Below, piece by piece: positions 9,427-16,485 of a DNA stretch of 64,000 bases (its first letter is position 1; every line of letters starts with the position of its first letter). The stretch spans positions 4,637,501 to 4,701,500 of the forward strand of contig NZ_LN997848.1 of assembly GCF_001511835.1 (NCBI RefSeq). Direction: 5' to 3'. The stretch is from Magnetospirillum sp. XM-1 (GTDB lineage Bacteria; Pseudomonadota; Alphaproteobacteria; Rhodospirillales; Magnetospirillaceae). The position numbers and the translations under genes were made by a program. The notes under the pieces are model-generated. The model worked only from the letters and a program-made list of their open reading frames with translations, was not told the DNA's origin and did no database searches.

Positions 9427-9972
9427 ATGAGCCTGATCACCCCCGCCATCATCACTCCCGCCATCGGAACGCCGATGGAAGGGGGATTCCTCGGAGCCCG
9501 GTATATCGACGAAAACGGCGCCCTGGCCGGTCTCGTCGTGTCGCGTGCTGAGGTTGGCGACTTCGACCCCGTTCCGTGGCTGAAGAAGCTCCGGGACGTG
9601 CCCGGCGCCTGCTCGCTGCTCGACGGCCTCGCCAATACCCGGGCGATGGCGGAAGCCGGCTCGGAGATCGCCCAGACGATCCTGGACCTCGAAATCGACG
9701 GCGTCGGCGGCTGGCACATCCCGGCGCTGGACCAGATGACCGGGCTGCGCGCCACCGCCATGCCCCGGGCCGGCATCACTCCGGCGCAGAGCCTGGCCGA
9801 GGTGTTCCAGGAGGGCAGCCCCGAAGCCTTCCGGCAGGAATGGTACTGGACCAGCACCCAGTACAGCTCCGGCTACGCCTGGCTGCAGGACTTCTTCAAC
9901 GGCGACCAGAGCCACGACAGCGGCAAGGGCATCAGTTACCGGGTCCGAGCCGTCCGCAAATGTCTTCTTTAG
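9427..9972 (+). CDS. DGR target protein 2 (variable, DUF1566/C-type-lectin-like)
   Basis: A 181-residue paralogue of target 1 with the same ending (YWTSTQ, GYAWLQ, RVRAVRKC) and a variable C-terminus. ATG 9427 is preferred over ATG 9415 because GGAG lies six bases before it. There is no export signal. It follows target 1 by 57 bp, and that gap contains the first hairpin. The N-terminal two thirds differ substantially from target 1 (for example EVGDFDPVPWLKKLRDVPGA), so this is an old duplication. The shared template can serve both genes, allowing two differently framed display proteins to diversify from one source. Confidence 0.9.
   Translation: MSLITPAIITPAIGTPMEGGFLGARYIDENGALAGLVVSRAEVGDFDPVPWLKKLRDVPGACSLLDGLANTRAMAEAGSEIAQTILDLEIDGVGGWHIPALDQMTGLRATAMPRAGITPAQSLAEVFQEGSPEAFRQEWYWTSTQYSSGYAWLQDFFNGDQSHDSGKGISYRVRAVRKCLL
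9868..9958 (+). repeat. Variable region VR2
   Basis: Aligned with the template, this copy shows 14 base differences, again all at template adenines, plus one extra codon (agc). Its final 20 bases (9939-9958) are identical to those of VR1 and the template. It shares one more base with the template on the left (t at 9868) than VR1 does. Confidence 0.93.
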
Positions 9973-9988
9973 CCCTTTAACCCTTTAT

Positions 9989-10008
9989 CCGGCCGCTTCG
10001 GCGGCCGG
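9989..10008 (+). promoter_or_regulatory. Hairpin/cruciform downstream of VR2
   Basis: It has the same 8-bp stem as the hairpin after VR1, with loop TTCG, and begins 30 bases after VR2. Stem identity with a changed loop, at nearly the same distance from both VRs, argues for a selected DNA or RNA structure in homing. A TTCG-capped terminator cannot be excluded; no T-run follows. Confidence 0.75.
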
Positions 10009-10031
10009 GTGATGCCTGGAGGAGGTTTTGC

Positions 10032-10385
10032 ATGGCGCTGGCCACTGAACTGCCCATCTACCGCGAGACATACGCCCTGGTCCAGCTTCTGGCGAAGCTG
10101 ACGGGACAGTATCCCCGCAACTACCGGCAGGTTCTGGCCCGCGAGATCCTGACCGAGGGCCAGCAGATGGCGGTGGAGATCTTCCGCGCCAACTGCGTCA
10201 CCGGCCCGGCCAAGGTGCCGCACATCGAGAGGATGCGCGAACACCTGGAGGTGCTGCGCTTGCAACTGCGCCTGTCCAAGGACCTTCACCTGATCTCCCC
10301 CAAGCAATTCGGGGACACGGTGGAACTGACGACCGGCGTCGGCAAGCAGGCGACGGCATGGCTGAAATACGCGAGGAGCGCCTGA
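10032..10385 (+). CDS. avd: DGR accessory variability determinant (Avd-like four-helix protein)
   Basis: A 117-residue, all-helical, basic protein lying between the targets and the template/reverse transcriptase, exactly where Avd is found in DGRs. Motifs such as LPIYRETYALVQLL near the start and LRLQLRLSKDLHLIS near residue 77 match the Avd/23S-insert four-helix-bundle family. By family knowledge it forms a pentameric ring that binds reverse transcriptase and template RNA and is needed for adenine mutagenesis. GGAGGAGG just before ATG 10032 is a strong ribosome binding site. Its stop ends 196 bp before the template; that spacer has no gene and probably belongs to the template RNA. Confidence 0.9.
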   Translation: MALATELPIYRETYALVQLLAKLTGQYPRNYRQVLAREILTEGQQMAVEIFRANCVTGPAKVPHIERMREHLEVLRLQLRLSKDLHLISPKQFGDTVELTTGVGKQATAWLKYARSA

Positions 10386-10581
10386 TGCCCGAAGGTCAAG
10401 GCCTTCGCGCCCGTGCGCATCATTTGGTCGGGGTAGCGGCCCCTCCCGATGCATACGGGGTCGCTCCAGGCGCCAATGGGATACGGCGGGTGCTCCCCCG
10501 CGCGTCCCGGCGCAGCTCGGCCGGCGTCGATGGGGAAGCCCAATCGCCGGCCCGGCCTATACACCCCCGACAGGACTTGGT

Positions 10582-10668
10582 CCGGCTACGCCTGGCTGCA
10601 GAACTTCAACAACGGCAACCAGAACAACAACAACAAGAACAACAGAAACCGGGTCCGAGCCGTCCGCA
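10582..10668 (+). repeat. DGR template repeat (TR), adenine-rich
   Basis: This 87-base segment has the same left anchor (GGCTACGCCTGGCTGCAG) and right anchor as both VRs. Its interior is dominated by 11 AAC codons plus one AAG and one AGA. AAC can mutate at its adenines to many amino acids but never to a stop codon. Read in the VR frame it encodes a GYAWLQ...RVRAVR segment and is open upstream, as if descended from a target gene. It is three bases shorter than both VRs, by one AAC unit. The TR-RNA is expected to include the upstream spacer 10386-10581 and the reverse transcriptase start region, since the RT start codon lies one base after the TR end. Confidence 0.95.
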
Positions 10669-10669
10669 C

Positions 10670-11797
10670 ATGATCACGCAACAGCCGTCAGACATCACCG
10701 TGTCCCAGCTTTTCGAGGCCTATTACGACTGCCGGCGCCACAAGCGCAACACGGCTTCCGCCCTGGACTTCGAGATGGCGCTGGAAAACAACCTGATGGA
10801 CCTGCTGGCCGAGCTGCAGGCCGGCACCTGGATGCCGGGACCGGCGACCGTCTTCGCCATCACCCGCCCCCGGCCGCGCGAGGTGTGGGCCGCCCAGTTC
10901 CGCGACCGCATCGTCCACCACCTGGTCTATCGCGCCGTCAACCCGCTGTTCGAGCCGGCGTTCATCGCCGATTCCTGCGCCTGCATCAAGGGACGCGGCA
11001 CGCTGTACGGCGCCGAGCGCCTGCACCGCCACCTACGCTCGGCCACCGAGAACTGGAGCAAGCCGGCCTTCTATCTGAAAGCCGACATCGCCAATTTCTT
11101 CGGCTCGATCCGCCACGCCGACCTGTTCGCCATGCTGGCCCTCCGGATCAAGGACACCACCATGCTGGAATTGTGCCGCAAGCTGGTGTTCCAGGACGTG
11201 CGCCGGGACGCCATCGTCAAGGACGGCGCCGGAACCCTGGCCCTGGTTCCGCCGCACAAAAGCCTGTTCCAGGCACCGCCCGGCATCGGCTTGCCCATCG
11301 GCAACCTGTCCAGCCAGTTCTTCGCCAACGTCTACCTGGACAGCCTGGATCAGATGATCAAGCGACGCCTCGGCATGCGCCACTACGTCCGCTACGTCGA
11401 TGACATGGTCCTGATCCACCCCGAGCCCAAGGCGCTGCTGGCCGCCGCAGATGCCATCCGGGACCACCTGTCCGGCATCGGCCTGCGGCTCGCCGAGCAC
11501 AAGACCTTCGTGGCGCCGGTCGCCAAGGGCGTCGATTTCGTCGGCCACGTCATCCGTCCGCACCGCCGCCAGGGCCGCCCCAGAACCCACCGCGCCGCCC
11601 TGCGCCGGCTGATGGAGATCCCGGCCGAGGACTTCATGCCGTCCTGCAACAGCTATCTCGGCCTGTTCCGCCACGGCGGCAGCCGCAACCAGATCATCGC
11701 GCTCGCCCGGATCGCGCTCCGGCGCCGCCACTGGGTGGCCGCCGACCTGACCAAGGTGGGCGCCCGCCACATCTCCACGCCGAGGACCGCGCCATGA
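10670..11797 (+). CDS. DGR reverse transcriptase
   Basis: A 375-residue reverse transcriptase related to group II intron enzymes. It has motif YLKADIANFF with catalytic Asp139, GLPIGNLSSQ at 207-216 (the DGR-type motif 4, IGxxxSQ), and YVDD at 242-245. No maturase or endonuclease domain follows, as expected for DGR enzymes. The start ATG 10670 lies one base after the template; its TGA-overlapping position (ATGA) ends the frame that reads through the template. A longer upstream frame exists but runs through the spacer and template and is not protein-like. The stop overlaps the next small gene by 4 bp. Confidence 0.95.
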   Translation: MITQQPSDITVSQLFEAYYDCRRHKRNTASALDFEMALENNLMDLLAELQAGTWMPGPATVFAITRPRPREVWAAQFRDRIVHHLVYRAVNPLFEPAFIADSCACIKGRGTLYGAERLHRHLRSATENWSKPAFYLKADIANFFGSIRHADLFAMLALRIKDTTMLELCRKLVFQDVRRDAIVKDGAGTLALVPPHKSLFQAPPGIGLPIGNLSSQFFANVYLDSLDQMIKRRLGMRHYVRYVDDMVLIHPEPKALLAAADAIRDHLSGIGLRLAEHKTFVAPVAKGVDFVGHVIRPHRRQGRPRTHRAALRRLMEIPAEDFMPSCNSYLGLFRHGGSRNQIIALARIALRRRHWVAADLTKVGARHISTPRTAP

Positions 11798-11949
11798 CCA
11801 CGCCCGAACAGCACGACGGCACCACTCCGCCGGCCGATCCGCCGCCTCAGTGCCGCGACTGTATCAACTCCACCGCCCGGGACCATGTCTGCCTGGATGG
11901 CCATCCGCAGACCGCCCCGTGCCCGCACCACGAACCACTGCCTTACTGA
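11794..11949 (+). CDS. Small Cys/His-rich hypothetical protein
   Basis: A 51-residue protein coupled to the reverse transcriptase by an ATGA overlap. Its core, CRDCINSTARDHVCLDGHP followed by CPHH, looks like a small zinc-binding fold seen in phage accessory proteins. Function is not recognised. Confidence 0.6.
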   Translation: MTTPEQHDGTTPPADPPPQCRDCINSTARDHVCLDGHPQTAPCPHHEPLPY

Positions 11950-11959
11950 GGATCAGACC

Positions 11960-12157
11960 ATGACCACCCAGACGCTTAAGCCTTGCCCGTTTTGCGGCAA
12001 CACCGCCCCAGTTATCCGGTCCAATGGGATCGGCGACTACTACGTCTATTGCGATGATGACGAAGAGGTCGGCGGATGCGGCGCCCACACCAGCGACCGC
12101 CGCGCCGAACAGAAATCCATTGCCGCGAAGCGGTGGAACCAGCGCACGGGCAACTGA
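11960..12157 (+). CDS. Lar-like restriction-alleviation zinc-ribbon protein
   Basis: A 65-residue protein with LKPCPFCGN at the N-terminus, a central VYCDDDEEVGGCG and a C-terminal AAKRWNQR. This is the standard layout of Lar-family proteins encoded by phages and mobile elements. Known Lar relieves type I restriction by modulating the host enzyme. That activity is inferred here from family likeness only. It lies 10 bp after the previous gene. Confidence 0.75.
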   Translation: MTTQTLKPCPFCGNTAPVIRSNGIGDYYVYCDDDEEVGGCGAHTSDRRAEQKSIAAKRWNQRTGN

Positions 12158-12170
12158 AGGAAACCGAGAC

Positions 12171-12389
12171 ATGACCCGCATCCTGTATGTCTGCGACCTC
12201 TGCGAACCCGAATACTGCGGCCACGATAACCGGACAGAACTAAGGGTTTATCCGGGCGATGATGACTTCGCCGAAACAACTATGTGCAACAACTGCTGGA
12301 GCGAATGGAAAAACTGGCACGGAAACATGGATGCCCGCCCGGATTGGGACACGATGCCCGCTCCTGCCGAACACTTGCCCCATACCTGA
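12171..12389 (+). CDS. Small Cys-rich hypothetical protein
   Basis: A 72-residue acidic protein with paired cysteines at both ends (VCDLCEPEYCG and CNNCWSEW), suggesting one zinc site. GAAGGAAACC upstream of ATG 12171 provides a ribosome binding site. No family is recognised. It sits in the run of short metal-binding proteins downstream of the reverse transcriptase. Confidence 0.6.
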   Translation: MTRILYVCDLCEPEYCGHDNRTELRVYPGDDDFAETTMCNNCWSEWKNWHGNMDARPDWDTMPAPAEHLPHT

Positions 12390-12406
12390 AGTTGAGGAGC
12401 AAGACC

Positions 12407-12892
12407 ATGCGCGCCATCACCCTGCACCAGCCCTGGGCCTCGCTGATCGCCATCGGCGCGAAGACGTTCGAGACGCGCAGCTTTCCACCGCCGGCCAAGT
12501 TGATCGGCCAGCGCATCGCCATCCACGCGGCGGTGCGCGATCCGGTCAAGATTTACATGGAGATGTACCGGGCCAACGACCCCGCATGGGAGCCGATCTG
12601 CAACGCTCTCGACGATGCCGGATTCGATGGCCTGAACTGGTCCCTTCTCCCGCTTGGCGCCGCCGTCGCCACCGCTGTGCTGACCGGGGCGTATCAACTC
12701 GGAGATGGCGGGCAGGTTGTCCAGCGGCGGGGCACCGGCCCGCAGTACTTGACCCTCAAGACCGACCACTTTGGAGATTACACCCCCGGCCGCTGGGCGT
12801 GGCTGCTGACCGATGTTCAGCCCTTGGCCACGCCGATCCCCGCCAAGGGGAAACAGGGCTGGTGGGAGTGGGATGAGATCCATGGCGGCTGA
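12407..12892 (+). CDS. ASCH-domain protein
   Basis: A 161-residue protein with the typical ASCH opening: RAITLHQPWASLIAIGAKTF, then ETRSFPP and IAIHAA. It ends with a WAWLLTDV strand. ASCH domains are PUA-like and are thought to bind RNA or modified nucleotides; some are N4-acetylcytidine amidohydrolases. The gene overlaps the next one by 11 bp, suggesting the two act together. Confidence 0.8.
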   Translation: MRAITLHQPWASLIAIGAKTFETRSFPPPAKLIGQRIAIHAAVRDPVKIYMEMYRANDPAWEPICNALDDAGFDGLNWSLLPLGAAVATAVLTGAYQLGDGGQVVQRRGTGPQYLTLKTDHFGDYTPGRWAWLLTDVQPLATPIPAKGKQGWWEWDEIHGG

Positions 12893-14135
12893 TCTCTTCG
12901 CCGGCAGCCAGCGGCTGCAGATGACCGAAAGCATCGAACTGACGGTGCAGTCGCTGCTGGCCTATGCCCATGATCATGACCACTGGGGCATGGCGTGGTC
13001 GGGCGGCAAGGATTCCAGCGCCACCGTGACGCTGATCTGCTGGCTGATCGACACCGGGAAGATTCCGGCGCCGATGTCGTTCACCGTGTTCTACGCCGAC
13101 ACCCGCATGGAACTGACGCCTCTGGCCATCGCCGCCCTGCAGATCATGGACGAGCTGCGGGACCGGGGAATCGAGGTCCATGTGGTCCGCGCCCCGCTCG
13201 ACAAGCGGTTCTTCGTCTACATCCTCGGCCGGGGCGTGCCGCCACCCAATAACAACACGCTGCGCTGGTGTACCCGCCAGATCAAGATCGACCCCATGGG
13301 CGAGGCAGTGGCGTGCAAGCTCGACGAGATCGAGCGAAACCATAACGGTGGTCCTGACCTGGACGGCGCCGCCGCCCCGAAGCCGTTCCTGATGATCACC
13401 GGCGTCCGCCAGGGCGAGTCCGCCATGCGTGATCGCCGCATCGAGATGAGCTGCAGCAAGGACGGCGCCGAGTGCGGCCAGGGCTGGTACCAGAAGACGC
13501 TCCCCGAGGCCAAGGGCGTACGGGGCCGCATCGCCACCCTGGCTCCGCTGCTCCACTGGAGGGTCTGCCATGTGTGGGAGTGGCTGAAGCACTGGGCACC
13601 CCAGCCGCAGTTCGGCGACTGGTCCACCGCCATGATCGCTGACGCCTATGGCGGAGACGAGGCGGAGGAGATCAACGCCCGCACCGGCTGCATCGGCTGC
13701 CCCCTGGCCGCCAAGGACATGGCGCTGGATACCATCCTGCATAATCCGTCATGGGCCTATCTGGCGCCGCTGAAGGGCCTGAAGCCGCTCTACCGTGAAC
13801 TGCGCATGGCCAGGAATCGCCTGCGCCAGCCGGGCGGCGAGCGCCGTCAGGACGGCACCCTGGCCAAGAACCAGCAGCGCATGGGTCCGCTGACCTTTCC
13901 GGCCCGCCTGATGGGCCTCGACCGCGTCTTGACCATCCAGGCCGAGGTAAACGCCGCCGCCGTCCGGCTCGGCCGCCCGCGCCTCGACCTGCTCGACGCC
14001 AAAGAGGAGGCCCGCATCCGCGAGCTGATCGCCGCCAAGACCTGGCCGGATGGCTGGGATGGCGACGAACCGACCGCCGACACCCCGCTGCCGGCGTACT
14101 TCGCCGACGGCACCATTCAACACCTGCTTGTTTAG
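12882..14135 (+). CDS. PAPS-reductase/DndC-like nucleotide-binding protein
   Basis: A 417-residue member of the PAPS-reductase/ATP-pyrophosphatase superfamily. It has the PP-loop SGGKDSS near residue 42, a YADTRMEL strand and later cysteines in LRWCTRQIK and CIGCPLAAKD, the latter suggesting an Fe-S or zinc site. Island-borne members of this family are often linked to DNA or nucleotide modification (for example DndC in phosphorothioation). No dndDE partners occur here, so the substrate is open. ATG 12882 is within the 3' end of the ASCH gene. Confidence 0.8.
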   Translation: MAADLFAGSQRLQMTESIELTVQSLLAYAHDHDHWGMAWSGGKDSSATVTLICWLIDTGKIPAPMSFTVFYADTRMELTPLAIAALQIMDELRDRGIEVHVVRAPLDKRFFVYILGRGVPPPNNNTLRWCTRQIKIDPMGEAVACKLDEIERNHNGGPDLDGAAAPKPFLMITGVRQGESAMRDRRIEMSCSKDGAECGQGWYQKTLPEAKGVRGRIATLAPLLHWRVCHVWEWLKHWAPQPQFGDWSTAMIADAYGGDEAEEINARTGCIGCPLAAKDMALDTILHNPSWAYLAPLKGLKPLYRELRMARNRLRQPGGERRQDGTLAKNQQRMGPLTFPARLMGLDRVLTIQAEVNAAAVRLGRPRLDLLDAKEEARIRELIAAKTWPDGWDGDEPTADTPLPAYFADGTIQHLLV

Positions 14136-14158
14136 ACAGATGAAATTGTGAGGAAATC

Positions 14159-14362
14159 ATGGGACATCCACCCCTGTATCGCATCCTGGGACCAGCCGAA
14201 CGGCTACGCCGAATCAAATCCCGCCGGGCAGCAGGGGAAGCGGTATCCGTCGAAGAAGTCGATTGGGAAATCGAAGCTCTGCTCGATGGCGCCGACCTCC
14301 TCCACCAGCGACCCGCTACGGCAAAGATGCTCGACAAGGCGGCGGACTGTCCTAACCCGTAA
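14159..14362 (+). CDS. Small hypothetical protein
   Basis: A 67-residue protein with a good ribosome binding site (GAGGAAATC before ATG 14159). It is helical and charged (ERLRRIKSRRAAGEAVSVEE). Not recognised. It lies between the PAPS-reductase-like gene and the excisionase-like gene, a common place for small phage regulators. Confidence 0.5.
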   Translation: MGHPPLYRILGPAERLRRIKSRRAAGEAVSVEEVDWEIEALLDGADLLHQRPATAKMLDKAADCPNP

Positions 14363-14403
14363 CCGCTTCACCTCTCCAACGCCAAATCTCTGACGATATC
14401 GCC

Positions 14404-14706
14404 ATGCCCAAGCCGCCTCGCAATTGGCCCGTAGCCGCGCTTCCCCGTCGAATGGACCGGGATATGGCCGCCTATTATTGCGGCTTGTCGCCCAACACCT
14501 TCGACGACAGGGTGAAGGCCGGGCAGTTCCCCCAGCCGCACCAGGACGGACGCCGGATGGTTTGGGATCTCCGCGAGTTGGACAAGGCGCTTGACGGTGA
14601 CGCCGTACACCATCTTGACGGCATGGCCTCCGCCGAGTCTCAATCACAACGTGACATCGCCGCCGCCGAGGCGATGGCGCTGGCCGCTATCCAGCAAAGC
14701 CGATGA
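14404..14706 (+). CDS. AlpA/excisionase-like helix-turn-helix protein
   Basis: A 100-residue protein with a MerR/AlpA-type helix-turn-helix: RRMDRDMAAYYCGLSPNTFD, then QFPQPHQDGRRMVWDLRELD. Proteins of this kind immediately upstream of a tyrosine integrase usually act as recombination directionality factor or integrase regulator. The stop overlaps the integrase start (ATGA), so the two should be co-translated. Confidence 0.65.
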   Translation: MPKPPRNWPVAALPRRMDRDMAAYYCGLSPNTFDDRVKAGQFPQPHQDGRRMVWDLRELDKALDGDAVHHLDGMASAESQSQRDIAAAEAMALAAIQQSR

Positions 14707-15800
14707 TGGAGACTACCGACATGGGGCGGATCGACCTGCCCTATCTTCACGCCTACCGGGACCGCCACGGCCGCATGCGCCACTACTATCGGCGCGACGG
14801 CCGGCGCCATCCGATCAAGGGCGAACCCGGTTCGGCCGAGTTTCTGGCCGAGTACCAGCGCCTGCACGAGGCGGCGGAGGTCAAGCCCACCCCGAAGCCC
14901 GGCGCCGATACCTTCGGCGCTCTGGTGGAAACCTACTACGTCTCGCCCGAGTTCAGCCATAACCTGCGGACCTCCACCAAGGCCGAGTACAGGCGCCATA
15001 TCGAGCCCATGCGCGAGAGGTGGCGCAACGTGCCGCTGATCGGGATCACCAAGAAGGTGGTTCGCTCCTATCGCGACAGCCTGGCCGCCCAGCCGGTGAA
15101 GGCCAATAGCGCCCTTCGGGTGCTCAAGACTCTGCTCGCCTTCGCCGTCGATACCGAGTTGCTGGCCGCCAACCCGGCCAGCAAGATCAAGCCGCTGAAG
15201 GTCGACTCCGATGGCTGGCTGCCGTGGCCGGAAGCCGCGCTGGAAAAGTTCTCCAACAAGAGCCGTGGCGCGGCACGCATCGCCTTCTTTCTGGCGCTGG
15301 AGACCGGACAGCGCCGTGCCGACGTGCTGTCCATGCGCTGGGACGCGCTGACCTCGGACGGCGGCATCATGGTCAAGCAGGCCAAGACCGGCGCCGAGCT
15401 GTGGCTGCCGATCTCCCCGGTCCTTCGCGTCGAACTGGAGCGCACCCGCAAGGAACAGGCCGCGCGCGTCGTCGAGCGGACCAAGCGCAAGCTGCAGGCG
15501 GCCACCCCCTTGACCATCGTCGCCCGCGAGAACGGCCAGCCCTACACCGAGGACGGCTTCGGCACGATCTGGAACCGCGAGCAGCACCGCGTCGAGTGCC
15601 CGCGCCTGCCCTTCCATGGCCTGCGCAAGAACGCCACCATTCGCCTAGTCGAGAACGGCCACAACCCGCAACAGGTCGCGGCGATCACCGGCCACAAGAC
15701 GCTGGAAATGATCGCCCATTACGGACGCCGGGCGGATCAGAAGCGGCTGGCCAAGGCGACGGCGCAAGCTACCGATGGTAGAAACGGGTCCGATCAGTGA
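14703..15800 (+). CDS. Tyrosine site-specific integrase of the island
   Basis: A 365-residue tyrosine recombinase. After an N-terminal arm-binding part (HAYRDRHGRMRHYYRRDG) and a core-binding domain, the catalytic residues are present: Arg in ETGQRRADVL, Lys in QAKTG, HxxR in FHGLRKN, His in TGHKT and the nucleophile Tyr in MIAHYGRR. It lies about 110 bp from the tRNA-Pro attachment site and points towards it, so it is the enzyme that inserted the island. ATG 14703 is coupled to the gene before. ATG 14721 has GGAG about ten bases upstream, begins the family-like segment, and is an equally good start. Confidence 0.92.
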   Translation: MMETTDMGRIDLPYLHAYRDRHGRMRHYYRRDGRRHPIKGEPGSAEFLAEYQRLHEAAEVKPTPKPGADTFGALVETYYVSPEFSHNLRTSTKAEYRRHIEPMRERWRNVPLIGITKKVVRSYRDSLAAQPVKANSALRVLKTLLAFAVDTELLAANPASKIKPLKVDSDGWLPWPEAALEKFSNKSRGAARIAFFLALETGQRRADVLSMRWDALTSDGGIMVKQAKTGAELWLPISPVLRVELERTRKEQAARVVERTKRKLQAATPLTIVARENGQPYTEDGFGTIWNREQHRVECPRLPFHGLRKNATIRLVENGHNPQQVAAITGHKTLEMIAHYGRRADQKRLAKATAQATDGRNGSDQ

Positions 15801-15905
15801 ACGGACGGCCACCGAACGAGTGGCTAACCTCCAGCTTGGAAGTGGCTAACCCTCCCGTTCCGCCGCCGTTCTTTCATAAAAAACCAAGGATTCCTGCGGC
15901 GTTCG

Positions 15906-15983
<78 letters not shown>

Positions 15984-16026
15984 ATGGCCGCGTTGTAAGA
16001 GGTTTGGGACCCGAGCGCAAGGCGAG

Positions 16027-16485
16027 TCAGCGCCCCCGTTCGAACATGGGATGGATCACCCGGTCTCCGGGCTTCAGCCCCAGCCGCCGGGCCGTGCCGG
16101 CGGGCAGTTCCAGCACGCCGAGCACCGGCTCGGCCGGGCCGCGCGGCTCCAGGCTGCCCGGAACCGCGTATTGCTCCACGTAAACAACCCGGCCGCCGCG
16201 GTCCATGAACAGCATGTCCAGCGGAATCAGGGTGTTCTTCATCCACATGGAGACCTGGCGGGGACTGCCGAAATCGAACAGCATTCCCGTGCCCGCCGGC
16301 AGGTCGCGGCGAAACATCAGGCCTTGGGACAATTGCTCGGGGGTCTCGGCCAGTTCCACGGCGAAGGCATGACGCTTGCCGCCTTCCGCCACCACTTCCA
16401 GCCGCGACGCGCCGAAGGTCACCGGGGCCGCCGACGCGGCGGTGCCGAGCAGGACGAAAATCACCGCCGCCAACACCCGAATCAT
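16027..16485 (-). CDS. DUF192 family exported protein
   Basis: A 152-residue protein with an N-terminal signal peptide (residues 1-20, VLAAVIFVLLGTAASAAP). Its DUF192 core is shown by FAVELAETPEQLSQGLMFR and by VSMWMKNTLIPLDMLF, followed by YVEQYAVP. The family is a small periplasmic beta-barrel of unknown biochemical role. The start ATG 16485 has GGGGGGAGAGG upstream; the longer frame to 16545 is not needed. Confidence 0.85.
   Translation of the reverse strand: MIRVLAAVIFVLLGTAASAAPVTFGASRLEVVAEGGKRHAFAVELAETPEQLSQGLMFRRDLPAGTGMLFDFGSPRQVSMWMKNTLIPLDMLFMDRGGRVVYVEQYAVPGSLEPRGPAEPVLGVLELPAGTARRLGLKPGDRVIHPMFERGR

Noticed and set aside
10584-10660. AAC run read as a simple microsatellite or Asn-rich protein
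   Set aside because: Flanks are identical to the 3' ends of two neighbouring genes and differences are confined to adenines, so it is a DGR template.
10358-10669. Longer reverse transcriptase start upstream of the template
   Set aside because: The added residues run through the avd end, spacer and template and are not protein-like; ATG 10670 begins the family N-terminus.
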